NCBI GenBank assembly: GCA_903873585.1
Contig: CAIQOV010000037.1
Span: 1-64,000, forward strand
Length of the DNA: 64,000 nucleotides
Reading direction: 5' to 3'
Origin: an uncultured Rhodobacterales bacterium
Lineage (GTDB): Bacteria; Pseudomonadota; Alphaproteobacteria; Rhodobacterales; Rhodobacteraceae
A program made the translations under genes and the position numbers. The notes beneath the pieces are model-generated. The model was not told where the DNA came from. It did no database searches and worked only from the letters and a program-made list of their open reading frames with translations. Positions within the stretch are counted from its first letter, which is position 1; the number at the start of each line of letters is the position of its first letter. Positions 1-8,353 of this stretch are shown here, in pieces.

Positions 1-1
1 A

Positions 2-751
2 GCTGCCAAGGATTCGGGCAAGTTCAAATACGCGCTGGATCTGGGCATGGCTTGGAAAGGTGAATGGTATCCCTACGCCTTCTCGCCCTTCCTGCAATCG
101 TTCGGTGGCGACATTGTTGACCGCACCACCTATGCCAGCGCAGAAGGCGCTTTGAACGGCGACGCCGCTCAGGCTTGGGGCAAATGGTGGCAGCACCTGT
201 TCACCGAAGGCTATGCGCAAGCGGATCAAGACGGTGCAGATCGTGACAACGGGTTTGGCGCAGGCGACTACGCTTTCTCGTGGAACGGCAACTGGGCTGC
301 TTTGGGCGCTTTGAAAGCCTATGACGACACCCTCTTCCTGCCCGCGCCTGACTTTGGCAATGGCCCGAAGATCGGCGCTGCGTCTTGGCAGTTTGGCGTT
401 TCGGCCAAGTCGGCTCACCCCGAGGGTGCTGCCAAGTTCATCGAGTTCGCGCTGCAAGACAAGTATCTGGCAGACTTCTCGAATGGCATCGGCCTGATTC
501 CGGCAACGCCTTCGGCGGCTGCGATGGTTGACAACTACAAAGAAGGTGGCCCGCTGGCCGTGTTCTTCGGTCTGTCGAACGCCCAAGGCATGCTGCGTCC
601 GGTGACCCCGGGCTATGTGGTTGAATCAAAAGTGTTCGAAAAGGCTGCCAACGACATCGCGCACGGCGCTGATGTGGCGGCGACCTTGGATGCCGCCGTT
701 GACGAGATCGACGCCGACATCACCAAGAACAACGGCTACGCCGCGCAGTAA
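2..751 (+). CDS. Sugar ABC transporter solute-binding protein (5' partial)
   Basis: The frame is open from the left edge, so the signal peptide and N-terminal lobe lie outside; 249 residues of the C-terminal part remain. It reads like family 1 extracellular solute-binding proteins: an SFGGDIVD stretch, GDYAFSWNGNWAALGALKA, and an EGAAKFIEFAL segment typical of the sugar-binding fold. It would act in the periplasm and deliver a sugar to the permeases encoded just downstream. The next gene starts 97 bases after its stop and runs the same way, so it is probably the first or an early gene of the operon. The exact sugar cannot be read from the sequence; two downstream glycosidases point to an oligosaccharide or disaccharide. 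Confidence 0.88.
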   Translation, partial: AAKDSGKFKYALDLGMAWKGEWYPYAFSPFLQSFGGDIVDRTTYASAEGALNGDAAQAWGKWWQHLFTEGYAQADQDGADRDNGFGAGDYAFSWNGNWAALGALKAYDDTLFLPAPDFGNGPKIGAASWQFGVSAKSAHPEGAAKFIEFALQDKYLADFSNGIGLIPATPSAAAMVDNYKEGGPLAVFFGLSNAQGMLRPVTPGYVVESKVFEKAANDIAHGADVAATLDAAVDEIDADITKNNGYAAQ

Positions 752-847
752 CAAAACCAGCGCGGGGTGGGTTTCCTGCCCCGCGCATACTTGGCAAAGG
801 TGGTCCTCCCACCGCCTTTGCCGCAACTTTGCAAGTCAGGGTCGGCT

Positions 848-1921
848 ATGGCATCCAAATTCACACGGTCCAATCGAACAGGCTGGCTGATGGCTGGCCC
901 CGCCATTGCGCTGATCTTGGTTTTTGTGATCGCGCCGTTCTTTCTGGCCGTCGGCTTTTCGTTTACCAACCAGCGCCTTGTTTCCCCCAATCCAGCCGAA
1001 TTCATCGGCCTGTCAAATTACCGCCAGCTTTTGGGCGTGGGCGTGCTGCACCTTGACCCGCTCACCGACGCCGCAGGCGCAGTGGTGCTGGATGAGCAGG
1101 GCCAGCCCAAGCTGTCCGAGTTGCGCAAGATCACCCGCAAGAACCCCGATTACCCCCAGTTTGACGGGATGCGGGAATGGTTCTCGTGGTCGTCGGGCGA
1201 AGGGCGCACCTATGTGCTGGCGCGCGATGTGGTCTTTATGACCGCGATATTGAACACCTTTATCTTCGTGCTGGTCGTGGCCCCCCTGCAAGGCGGGTTG
1301 GCCTTGGGGCTGGCGCTTTTGATCAACCAGCGCCTGCGCGGCATCAATGTCTTTCGCGCGATTTACTTCATGCCCGTTGTCGTTTCTATCGTCGTCGTCT
1401 CGTTGTTGTGGAGTTTTATCTACAACCAGAATGAAGGCATCTTGAACAACATCCTATCTGCCATCAGCTTTGGGGCGATCCCAAGGATCGACTGGCTGGG
1501 AAATCCCTCGACAGCTTTGGGGGCGATCATCTTCATGTCGGTCTGGCAAGCGGTTGGTTTTCATATGGTGATCTGGCTATCGGGCCTGCAAACCATCTCT
1601 CCCACGCTGTATGAGGCGGGCGCGATTGAAGGCGCATCGAAATGGCAAACCTTCCGCTACATCACATGGCCCGGCCTGCGGAATACAGCGGTGCTGGTGC
1701 TGGTGGTGATCACGATGCAGGCTTTCGGGCTGTTCAGCCAGATTGATGTGATGACCAAGGGCGGCCCCTTGGACAGTACGCAAACCATCGTGTTCCAAGC
1801 CATCCAGCGCGGCTATGGCAAACAAGACATCTCGGCAGGGTCAGCCATTTCGGTGATCTTGTTTGTGATTGTGCTGTCGGTCTCGCTGATCCAACGCTAC
1901 CTGACCCGAGAGAAAGCCTAA
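848..1921 (+). CDS. Sugar ABC transporter permease, MalF-type
   Basis: Inner-membrane permease of a CUT1-type sugar importer, 357 aa. I chose the ATG at 848 (MASKFTRSNR), which follows an AGG seven bases upstream; an earlier in-frame start at 767 would add 27 non-conserved residues. The first membrane helix is followed by a long hydrophilic insert of about 90 residues before the transport domain, as in MalF-like subunits that carry a periplasmic loop. Near the C-terminus, EAGAIEGASKW matches the EAA loop that contacts the ATPase. The stop is separated by one base from the next permease, so the two are translated together and should form the heterodimeric channel. Confidence 0.9.
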   Translation: MASKFTRSNRTGWLMAGPAIALILVFVIAPFFLAVGFSFTNQRLVSPNPAEFIGLSNYRQLLGVGVLHLDPLTDAAGAVVLDEQGQPKLSELRKITRKNPDYPQFDGMREWFSWSSGEGRTYVLARDVVFMTAILNTFIFVLVVAPLQGGLALGLALLINQRLRGINVFRAIYFMPVVVSIVVVSLLWSFIYNQNEGILNNILSAISFGAIPRIDWLGNPSTALGAIIFMSVWQAVGFHMVIWLSGLQTISPTLYEAGAIEGASKWQTFRYITWPGLRNTAVLVLVVITMQAFGLFSQIDVMTKGGPLDSTQTIVFQAIQRGYGKQDISAGSAISVILFVIVLSVSLIQRYLTREKA

Positions 1922-1922
1922 C

Positions 1923-2801
1923 ATGGCCCAGATTTCCCAAGACAATCGCGGCTTGCGGCTGGTGGTGCGCTATAGCGTTTTGTGCCTGATTGCGGCGATC
2001 TTCAGCTTTCCGCTGATCTTTATGGTCGTCTCCTCGCTCAAACCGTCCGAGCAATTGCTGGCCGATGCCCATTCGTTCCGCGCGCTGCTGCCGGTGGGGG
2101 ACATCTCGCTGAACAACTACTTTGACGCCTTCAAGCGCGCCCCTGTCGCGTTGTTTGTGTTCAACTCGGTTCTGGTGACGGGGGTGACGGTCATAGCCTC
2201 GTTGGCGCTGTGTTCGGTTGCGGCTTTTGCCTTCACCTTTGTGAACTGGAAAGGCCGCGATCTGGCGCTGACGGTGATCTTGGCCACGCTGATCGTGCCC
2301 TTTGAAACCATCGCCATTCCGCTGCTGTTAGAAGCGTCCAAGCTGCCTTGGATCGGCTTGGATGGCATCACTTGGGGCTGGCTGAATTCCTACCGCGTCC
2401 AGATCGTGCCCTTCATCGCCGACGGGCTGACGATCTATCTGTTCGTGCAATATTTCAAAGACCTGCCTGCAGAGTTGATCGAAGCCGCCCGCGTTGAAGG
2501 CGCAAGCTGGTTCGCCATCTACCGCCGCATCGTCATGCCCCTGTCTGGCCCCGTGCTGGCCACGGCTGCGATCCTTAAGTTTCTGGCGATGTACAACCAA
2601 TACCTCTGGCCCATCATGGTCACCCAAGAAGAGCAATACCGCCCCGTCATGGTGGGCTTGCAATACTTCTTCCAGCTCAACCGCGCTTGGGGAGAGATCA
2701 TGGCCTACCTATCCCTTATCACCGTGCCTGTGCTCGCCTTTTACCTCTACCTGCAAAAGGCCTTCATCGCCTCTATCGCTTCCACCGGGGTCAAGGGCTA
2801 A
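1923..2801 (+). CDS. Sugar ABC transporter permease, MalG-type
   Basis: Second channel subunit, 292 aa, with about six hydrophobic helices. The EAA loop is visible as EAARVEGASWFAIYRRI near residue 190, the docking site for the ATPase encoded at 3881. Size and layout match MalG-type subunits of CUT1 sugar importers. It begins one base after the stop of the first permease. An 80-base gap with a GC-rich hairpin follows before the glycosidase gene. Confidence 0.9.
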   Translation: MAQISQDNRGLRLVVRYSVLCLIAAIFSFPLIFMVVSSLKPSEQLLADAHSFRALLPVGDISLNNYFDAFKRAPVALFVFNSVLVTGVTVIASLALCSVAAFAFTFVNWKGRDLALTVILATLIVPFETIAIPLLLEASKLPWIGLDGITWGWLNSYRVQIVPFIADGLTIYLFVQYFKDLPAELIEAARVEGASWFAIYRRIVMPLSGPVLATAAILKFLAMYNQYLWPIMVTQEEQYRPVMVGLQYFFQLNRAWGEIMAYLSLITVPVLAFYLYLQKAFIASIASTGVKG

Positions 2802-2808
2802 GCCTTTC

Positions 2809-2860
2809 CCCTTTCATTCGTGCTCAAATATCCCGGGGGTCCGGGGGCAGCGCCCCCGGC
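2809..2860. repeat. Intergenic palindromic repeat, copy 1
   Basis: Just after the permease stop there is a CCTTTCAT motif, then CAAATATCCC, then GGGGGTC, then a hairpin with stem CCGGGGGC (2841-2848), loop AGC, and GCCCCCGG (2852-2859). The same motif order occurs at 59598-59655 with a diverged stem. Two similar elements at gene ends, 57 kb apart, indicate a dispersed intergenic repeat; it could also work as an attenuating hairpin inside the sugar operon. Confidence 0.6.
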
Positions 2861-2881
2861 TTTTGGCAAAGGAACCAAACG

Positions 2882-3877
2882 ATGGTCATCGCAATCGACG
2901 GAAAATGGATATGGGACAGCTGGTACGCCAAAGACGGCGACACCTATCATGGCTTCTTTTTGCAAGCTTCGACCAGCTTGGGCGACCCTGACCTGCGCCA
3001 TTTCAACGTATCCCAAGGCCATGCCACTTCGAAAGACTTGGTGAACTGGACGCATCTTGGCACGATGTTTGCCCCGCAGAAAAATGGCCCCGCTTGGGAT
3101 GACAGCACGACTTGGACGGGTTCGGTGCTGCAAGGGCCGGATGGGCTGTGGCATTTGTTCTATACCGGCACGACCTTGGCAGAAAAGTCGATGTACCAGC
3201 GCATCGGCCATGCGACATCCAGCGATTTGCATTCTTGGGTGCGCGTGGGCGACGGGCTATGCCTAGATCTGCAAGGCCCTAATGCTGACACCTACGAAAA
3301 AGACCATATGGTCGGTCATTGGCACGACCGCGCCATGCGCGACCCTTGGGTGATGAAAGACCCCGATTCCGAGGGTTGGCTGATGTACTTCACCGCCCGC
3401 GCCCCCGGCATCCCCGAGGCGAACGCTGGTGGCGCGATTGGCTTTGCAACCTCGCCCGATCTGTACACATGGACGCTGCGCCCCCCTGTCTTCACTGGCG
3501 GCATGGGCCAGCTAGAGGTGCCGCAGGTCTTTGAACACGCAGGCCGCTGGTATTGCCTGTTTTGCACCGCAGGTTCGCAATGGTCGGCCCATTACCGCGC
3601 CACCAACCCGCAAAGCCCTGTGACCGGCAACCACTATCTGATGGCCGACCACCCCCGTGGCCCGTGGCGCATTGCCCCCGGCCCCTTCCTTGACGGCGCA
3701 GAACCCTGCCGCCGCTACGCCGCGCGCATCGTGAACGGCCCTGATGGCCTTGTGATCTTGGGCTTTGCCGATGGTGGCAAAGACAAGTTCGGCGGCTATG
3801 TGATGGACCCTGAACCTGTCGTGGCAGGCCCTGACGGGCTGCTGCGGGTTGTGCCCACCGCAAAGACGGCGGGCTGA
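2882..3877 (+). CDS. Glycoside hydrolase, five-bladed beta-propeller (GH32/43/68 superfamily)
   Basis: 331 aa with no signal peptide, so cytoplasmic. The start at 2882 follows an AAGGA; upstream extension in the same frame runs through the repeat and is not credible. The three acidic residues expected of the GH32/GH43/GH68 fold can be seen: Asp12 in WDSW, Asp154 in an RDP motif, and Glu212 in LEVPQVF. These would be the nucleophile or base, transition-state stabiliser and acid. Repeated ATSxDLxxW motifs (around 49, 111 and 189) are typical propeller-blade sequences of this group. Lying between permease and ATPase genes, it probably hydrolyses the imported sugar. A fructoside or arabinoside/xyloside is possible; the sequence does not decide. 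Confidence 0.75.
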   Translation: MVIAIDGKWIWDSWYAKDGDTYHGFFLQASTSLGDPDLRHFNVSQGHATSKDLVNWTHLGTMFAPQKNGPAWDDSTTWTGSVLQGPDGLWHLFYTGTTLAEKSMYQRIGHATSSDLHSWVRVGDGLCLDLQGPNADTYEKDHMVGHWHDRAMRDPWVMKDPDSEGWLMYFTARAPGIPEANAGGAIGFATSPDLYTWTLRPPVFTGGMGQLEVPQVFEHAGRWYCLFCTAGSQWSAHYRATNPQSPVTGNHYLMADHPRGPWRIAPGPFLDGAEPCRRYAARIVNGPDGLVILGFADGGKDKFGGYVMDPEPVVAGPDGLLRVVPTAKTAG

Positions 3878-3880
3878 CCT

Positions 3881-4942
3881 ATGGCTGGCATCACCCTCAA
3901 AGGCTTGAAGAAAAGCTACGGCACGGCCCATGTGATCAAGGGCGTGGATATTGATATTGAAGACGGCGAATTCGTCGTTTTCGTCGGCCCGTCAGGCTGC
4001 GGCAAATCGACCTTGCTGCGCATGATCGCGGGGCTAGAGGATATCTCGGCAGGCGAATTGTCGATTGGCGGCAAGGTTGTCAACGACCTGCCCCCCAAAG
4101 ATCGCGGCGTGGCGATGGTGTTTCAAAGCTACGCCATTTTCCCCCATATGTCGGTGCGCGAGAACGTGGGCTTTGGGTTGACGATTGCCGGTGCTTCAAA
4201 GGCCGAAAAGGCCGAGAAAGTTGCCAACGCCGCGCGCATTTTGCAGATGGAACATTTGCTTGATCGCAGGCCCAGCCAATTGTCTGGTGGCCAGCGCCAG
4301 CGTGTCGCCATCGGGCGGGCGATTGTGCGCAATCCGCAGGTGTTTTTGTTTGATGAACCCCTCTCAAACCTAGATGCCGCTTTGCGCATGGATATGCGGC
4401 TGGAAATTGGCAAGCTGCACCAGCAGCTTGGCGCCACGATGATCTATGTCACCCATGATCAGGTCGAAGCCATGACCTTGGCCGATAAGATCGTGGTGCT
4501 GAAAGACGGTATGGTGCAACAGATCGGCTCGCCGATGGAGCTGTATCACGACCCAGCCAATCTGTTTGTGGCAGGGTTCTTGGGCTCTCCGGCGATGAAC
4601 TTTCTGGATGTTGATGTGACGGCGGTGAACGGGTCCAAGGTTCTGGTGTCGAATGCAGCCCTAAAGCCGGTGGAAATCACCGCCAAGGTCGGCGGCTTTA
4701 GCGCTGGTGGCAAGGCCAAGCTGGGCATTCGCCCGCAATATCTGACACCGGTAGATTCGGGCGGCATGTTGCAAGGGCGCATCGCGCTGACCGAGCGTTT
4801 GGGGTCGGAAACCGTGGTTGACCTGACGCTGGGCGATGGCACTCGCCTAATCGCGGCCCTTGCGCGCGATGCGGTTTTTCCCATCGGGGCCGACTTGGGG
4901 CTGACCTTTGATGCAGCACAAGCACATATCTTCCCGCAATAA
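3881..4942 (+). CDS. Sugar ABC transporter ATP-binding protein (MalK/UgpC type)
   Basis: ATPase of the sugar importer, 353 aa. Walker [10 protein letters not shown] at 36-44, Q-loop Gln82, signature LSGGQ at 134-138, Walker B ending in DEP at 158-160, and the switch His192 are all present. The C-terminal 120 residues form the extra OB-type (TOBE) domain usual in MalK/UgpC ATPases, with a GIRPQYL motif. It starts three bases after the glycosidase stop. One ATPase would serve as a homodimer under the two permeases. Confidence 0.93.
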   Translation: MAGITLKGLKKSYGTAHVIKGVDIDIEDGEFVVFVGPSGCGKSTLLRMIAGLEDISAGELSIGGKVVNDLPPKDRGVAMVFQSYAIFPHMSVRENVGFGLTIAGASKAEKAEKVANAARILQMEHLLDRRPSQLSGGQRQRVAIGRAIVRNPQVFLFDEPLSNLDAALRMDMRLEIGKLHQQLGATMIYVTHDQVEAMTLADKIVVLKDGMVQQIGSPMELYHDPANLFVAGFLGSPAMNFLDVDVTAVNGSKVLVSNAALKPVEITAKVGGFSAGGKAKLGIRPQYLTPVDSGGMLQGRIALTERLGSETVVDLTLGDGTRLIAALARDAVFPIGADLGLTFDAAQAHIFPQ

Positions 4943-5019
4943 TCCCCCCACAGCGCGGTTTTGGTAACACCCCGCGCCGCGCTGTGCTAAACCAAACTGG
5001 CAAATCGCGGAGAGTGAAG

Positions 5020-6633
5020 ATGGCAGAATGGTGGCGTGGTGCGGTGACCTATCAGGTCTATCCTCGGTCGTTTCAGGATGACAACGGGGATGGGGTTGGC
5101 GACTTGCAGGGCATCATCCGGCGGCTGGATCACATCGCCGATCTGGGCTGCGATGCGGTGTGGCTGTCACCCTTCTTCACCTCGCCCATGCTGGACATGG
5201 GCTATGATGTGTCAAACTACACCGACGTTGACCCTGTCTTTGGCACGCTGTCCGATTTTGACGCGCTGATCGTGCGCGCTCATGAATTGGGGCTAAAGGT
5301 GATCATTGATCAGGTGCTGAACCATTGTTCCAACCAGCATCCGTTCTTTGCCCAAAGCCGCACCAGCCGCACCAACCCCAAGGCCGATTGGTACATCTGG
5401 GTCGATGCGCGCCCCGATGGCACGCCGCCGTGCAACTGGCTGTCGGTGTTTGGCGGGCCTGCGTTCACGTGGGATGCGCGGCGCAAGCAGTATTACATGC
5501 ACTCTTTCCTGCCCCAGCAGCCCGACTTCAACTATCGCAACCCCGAGGTTGTCGATTACATGGAAGGCGTGCTGCGCTTTTGGCTTGATCGCGGCGTGGA
5601 TGGCTTTCGCTTTGACACGGTGAACTATTTTTACAAAGACGCGCTGTTTCGCAACGATGCGGCGGATTACGTTGTCAAAGACTATGTCGACGGCAATCCC
5701 TACAATATGCAGTATCACCTGTTTTCCAAAAACCAGCCTGAGAACCTTGGCTGGATGGAACGCATCCGCCGCGTGATGGATGAATATCCCGGCACGGCAA
5801 CGGTGGGAGAAATGGGCGAAAGCCACCACGCGATTGAGATGATGGGCGATTACACCGCGCCGTGCCGCCTGCATCAATGCTATTCGTTCGAGATGATGGG
5901 CCACGACTACTCCGCCGCCTTCTTTCGCAAGAAAATCTCCGAGTTCTTCACCGGCGCCCCGAACGGCTGGCCGATGTGGGCCTTTTCCAACCATGATGTG
6001 ATGCGCCATGTCTCGCGCTGGGCCAAACACGCTGAAAGCGAGGATGCGGTGGCCAAACAGGCCGCAGCCCTGCTGCTCAGCTTCCAAGGCTCGATCTGTC
6101 TGTGGCAGGGCGAAGAACTGGGCCAAACCAACACGGAACTGGGGCTTGAGGAATTGACCGATCCGCAAGGCATCAACTTTTGGCCCGAACCGATTGGCCG
6201 CGACAATACCCGCACGCCGATGGTGTGGGATGGCACGCAGAGCGGCGGGTTCACCACGGGCAAGCCTTGGCTGCCGGTGAAAGCCCCGCAATTGGCGCGC
6301 AATGTGGCGGGGCAAACGGGGGTTGCGGGTTCGGTTCTGGAGTTCTACCGCGCGATGTTGGCGCTGCGCAAAGGGTCACAGGCCCTGATGGCGGGAAAGA
6401 CCGTGTTCCATGATCTGCCCGAACCGCTGCTGGCCTTTACGCGCCAAAGCGACACCGAAAGCCTGCTGTGCGTGTTCAACCTGTCGGCCCACGCGCATAG
6501 GGTCACCGTGCAGGGCACCGCTGGCCCCCAAGCGGCGTCACTTGGCGCTGCGCTGTCAGGCAATACCCTGACCCTTGCGCCCAACGCCGCCGCCTTTCTG
6601 CCCGTCACGGGGTCTTTGACCCTACAGGCTTAA
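5020..6633 (+). CDS. Alpha-glucosidase, glycoside hydrolase family 13
   Basis: Cytoplasmic alpha-glucosidase, 537 aa. The ATG at 5020 follows GGAGAG and gives the usual N-terminus MAEWWRGAVTYQVYPRSF; a GTG at 4984 would add 12 residues. GH13 regions are clear: calcium-loop DDNGDGVGDL at 20-29, Asp97 in region I before NH, nucleophile Asp199 in GFRFD, acid/base Glu264 in TVGEMGE, and NHD at 324-326. The family (oligo-1,6-glucosidase/AglA-like) releases glucose from sucrose, maltose, trehalulose or isomaltose. As last gene of the sugar operon it would hydrolyse the imported alpha-glucoside. Confidence 0.92.
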   Translation: MAEWWRGAVTYQVYPRSFQDDNGDGVGDLQGIIRRLDHIADLGCDAVWLSPFFTSPMLDMGYDVSNYTDVDPVFGTLSDFDALIVRAHELGLKVIIDQVLNHCSNQHPFFAQSRTSRTNPKADWYIWVDARPDGTPPCNWLSVFGGPAFTWDARRKQYYMHSFLPQQPDFNYRNPEVVDYMEGVLRFWLDRGVDGFRFDTVNYFYKDALFRNDAADYVVKDYVDGNPYNMQYHLFSKNQPENLGWMERIRRVMDEYPGTATVGEMGESHHAIEMMGDYTAPCRLHQCYSFEMMGHDYSAAFFRKKISEFFTGAPNGWPMWAFSNHDVMRHVSRWAKHAESEDAVAKQAAALLLSFQGSICLWQGEELGQTNTELGLEELTDPQGINFWPEPIGRDNTRTPMVWDGTQSGGFTTGKPWLPVKAPQLARNVAGQTGVAGSVLEFYRAMLALRKGSQALMAGKTVFHDLPEPLLAFTRQSDTESLLCVFNLSAHAHRVTVQGTAGPQAASLGAALSGNTLTLAPNAAAFLPVTGSLTLQA

Positions 6634-6644
6634 GCGCCCTTGAA

Positions 6645-6664
6645 GCGGGGGGTTAGCCCCCCGC
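6645..6664. terminator. GC-rich hairpin after the alpha-glucosidase gene
   Basis: GCGGGGGG, loop TTA, then CCCCCCGC forms a strong hairpin 12 bases after the stop. No T-run follows on the plus strand, so it may be a weak terminator or an mRNA-stabilising end. It also lies between convergent genes. Confidence 0.5.
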
Positions 6665-6702
6665 AGCCCTGTGCCGTCGCGGCTGATCTGGCGCAGCACG
6701 CG

Positions 6703-7305
6703 CTACCGCCCAATCACCCCGCCCGCCACCAGATCTTCGCGCGTGGGTGTCCAGAAATCCTGCCGTGGCGTGTCAAAAACCCGCAAAGCGAAGGTCAAAC
6801 TGACCCCGTGATCCAGCAAAAATCCCAGCGCATCGCGCATGTCGTTTTGGGCGCGATCATACATAAAGGCGGCTTGGTCGAACTCATCTTCCCAGCCGTA
6901 AATCGCTTTTTGGTGGTCAAACTGTTCGCGCAAATCCTCTGACGGAATAACGATGCGCCTAAGATGCAGCAGGCCACCCTTTTCCAAGCTGCGCGTCTTT
7001 CCGGCGGCCAGAATATACAAACAGCCCCCGCTGCACGTACCACGCACTTCGGTATTCAAACCAAAGTCATCCACCACCCGCGCCACGTCAAGGGCGTCTC
7101 GGGTCATCAAGAAATCCCCGCTTATCACCACGCGCCGCACTTCGGGGTTGTCGCGCAACAAAGTGCCTATGGCATCGGCATCGGATAATCTATTCAGCAC
7201 GTAACTTGATGTAACGGTGTCGTATATTAAGGCATCACCCTCGATATGGATGTCGGCCATGGCCGGCAGCGCCACAAAGGCAAAAAGCGTGGCAAGGAAT
7301 TTCAT
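6703..7305 (-). CDS. Secreted ClpP-fold protein, COG3904-like, divergent copy
   Basis: 200 aa with a signal peptide (about residues 1-17, ending ALPAMA). The ATG at 7305 overlaps the stop of the upstream paralogue by four bases (ATGA), which fixes the start. It aligns with the neighbour along its length: the same FGL(D/N)TEV segment, a Ser-Cys motif at CSGGC (Ser92) and a histidine (His114) at the positions expected for the Ser-His pair of periplasmic ClpP/crotonase-fold proteins. The glycine pair that would make the oxyanion hole in the neighbour (NSTGGS) is here SGDFLM, so catalysis may be altered or lost. The C-terminus ends TPTREDLVAGGVI, as in the paralogue. Function unknown. Confidence 0.7.
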   Translation of the reverse strand: MKFLATLFAFVALPAMADIHIEGDALIYDTVTSSYVLNRLSDADAIGTLLRDNPEVRRVVISGDFLMTRDALDVARVVDDFGLNTEVRGTCSGGCLYILAAGKTRSLEKGGLLHLRRIVIPSEDLREQFDHQKAIYGWEDEFDQAAFMYDRAQNDMRDALGFLLDHGVSLTFALRVFDTPRQDFWTPTREDLVAGGVIGR

Positions 7306-7910
7306 GGCGCGGTCAACACTCCTGCTGCGGTCAATTCGGCGCGCGACGGCAGCCACATGTCGGCCGGTTCATAGCTGAGCGCTTTTAGCGTAAAGCCGAT
7401 ATCAACCCCCCGCTCAACCAGGAATGTCACATTGGCCAGCGTTTCATCCACCCCGCGGTCGTATTCATCGGCGACCAAAGATTTGGATTTTTTGGCTTCA
7501 CCAAGATTGATGACCTCGACGTAACTGCGATGAAACCCTAAAACGCTGCCCTTGGGCAAAGTTCGGTGCGTGCCACCCATAAAGATCAAGGTGCAGGCAC
7601 TTAGGCAGCGACCGACCACTTCGGTATCAAGGCCAAACTTTGCAATGATATGCGCCATAGACCGCCCCGTTTCCGTAGACCCGCCGGTCGAGTTTAGCAC
7701 AACAGTCCGAATGGCGGGGTCTTCGTTCAGATAGCGCAAAAGCGCATCCTCATCCGCCGCGCCAATGCTTTGCGAGGTGTCATTGGCAAAAGGCACGTTG
7801 CTGTCGAGATAAAGCCGATCCCCGACTTTGGAAAAACGTTGCGGTTCGGCACTGGCGGCATGGGCCAGCGCCACAACCACAAGGGTTGCGATGCAAAAGC
7901 GCCTAGCCAT
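7302..7910 (-). CDS. Secreted ClpP-fold protein, COG3904-like
   Basis: 202 aa from the ATG at 7910, with a signal peptide (hydrophobic 6-21, AHAASA). No good ribosome site precedes this ATG; an in-frame ATG at 7946 (MIASATSS) after GGGG is an alternative. Recognisable ClpP-like elements are the VVLNSTGGS strand-turn at 70-78 (oxyanion glycines), Ser104 in the CLSAC motif, and His127 in LGFHR. COG3904 proteins share these and are predicted periplasmic hydrolases or proteases of unknown substrate. It is translationally coupled to a diverged copy downstream, so the pair may act as a hetero-oligomer, which is inference. Confidence 0.7.
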   Translation of the reverse strand: MARRFCIATLVVVALAHAASAEPQRFSKVGDRLYLDSNVPFANDTSQSIGAADEDALLRYLNEDPAIRTVVLNSTGGSTETGRSMAHIIAKFGLDTEVVGRCLSACTLIFMGGTHRTLPKGSVLGFHRSYVEVINLGEAKKSKSLVADEYDRGVDETLANVTFLVERGVDIGFTLKALSYEPADMWLPSRAELTAAGVLTAP

Positions 7911-8353
7911 GGCCAAGGGGGTTGAGGATGTGGCGCTTGCGATCATCCCCGTGCCGGTCAAGGATCGGGTGTGGGCCATAGCTGATTGATTTGGCGCCGT
8001 ATTCTGCCAGTGCGTTACGTCGCGCAGCACGGCAAGGTGCCAATCCGGCTTCAGAATGCGTGTGACTGACATGGAATAGGTCAACTGAAGGGCGAAATTC
8101 ATCATCGGTTTCAGCCGGTTCGCAGGCGCAGGGTGCAAGCAATACCCTGTCGGATCTCATTGTCATACCGTCTTTGCCCTGCTGGAACTGCCCTATGAAC
8201 GTGAAGCCTCGCTCCCATATCCGCAAGGGTATTCGCGCGCCGACTTGATTGCCGCTATTACTCTTTAGGGTTTTTCTGTGCACCTAAGATTATTTGACCC
8301 AAAGCGATGATCGGTCCCATGCGTAGCCACTCCACCGCAACGGGGTCAGCGCT
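7911..8353. other. 443-base intergenic region
   Basis: Contains the promoter of the minus-strand ClpP-fold pair and that of the SNase gene. No intact gene is convincing. A minus-strand ORF (7903-8283, 126 codons) resembles nothing I know. A 40-residue plus-strand stretch (8131-8268) looks like a gene relic, listed separately. Confidence 0.5.
8131..8268 (+). pseudogene. Possible relic of a glutathione S-transferase N-terminus
   Basis: In one plus-strand frame the translation contains SHCHTVFALLELPYERE, which resembles the start of the thioredoxin-like domain of glutathione S-transferases (pattern S-H-x-H-x-V-x-x-x-L-x-x-L-x-L-P-Y-E). There is no start codon in a sensible place and a stop comes about 24 residues later. 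The match is short, so this is a tentative reading. Confidence 0.25.

Noticed and set aside
5293-6315. 340-codon minus-strand ORF
   Set aside because: Lies opposite the GH13 alpha-glucosidase gene and has the His/Arg/Gly-rich look of a high-GC shadow frame.
848-6633. Naming the sugar genes aglEFGKA
   Set aside because: Permease sizes and gene order differ from the Sinorhizobium agl operon, so the symbols are not supported.
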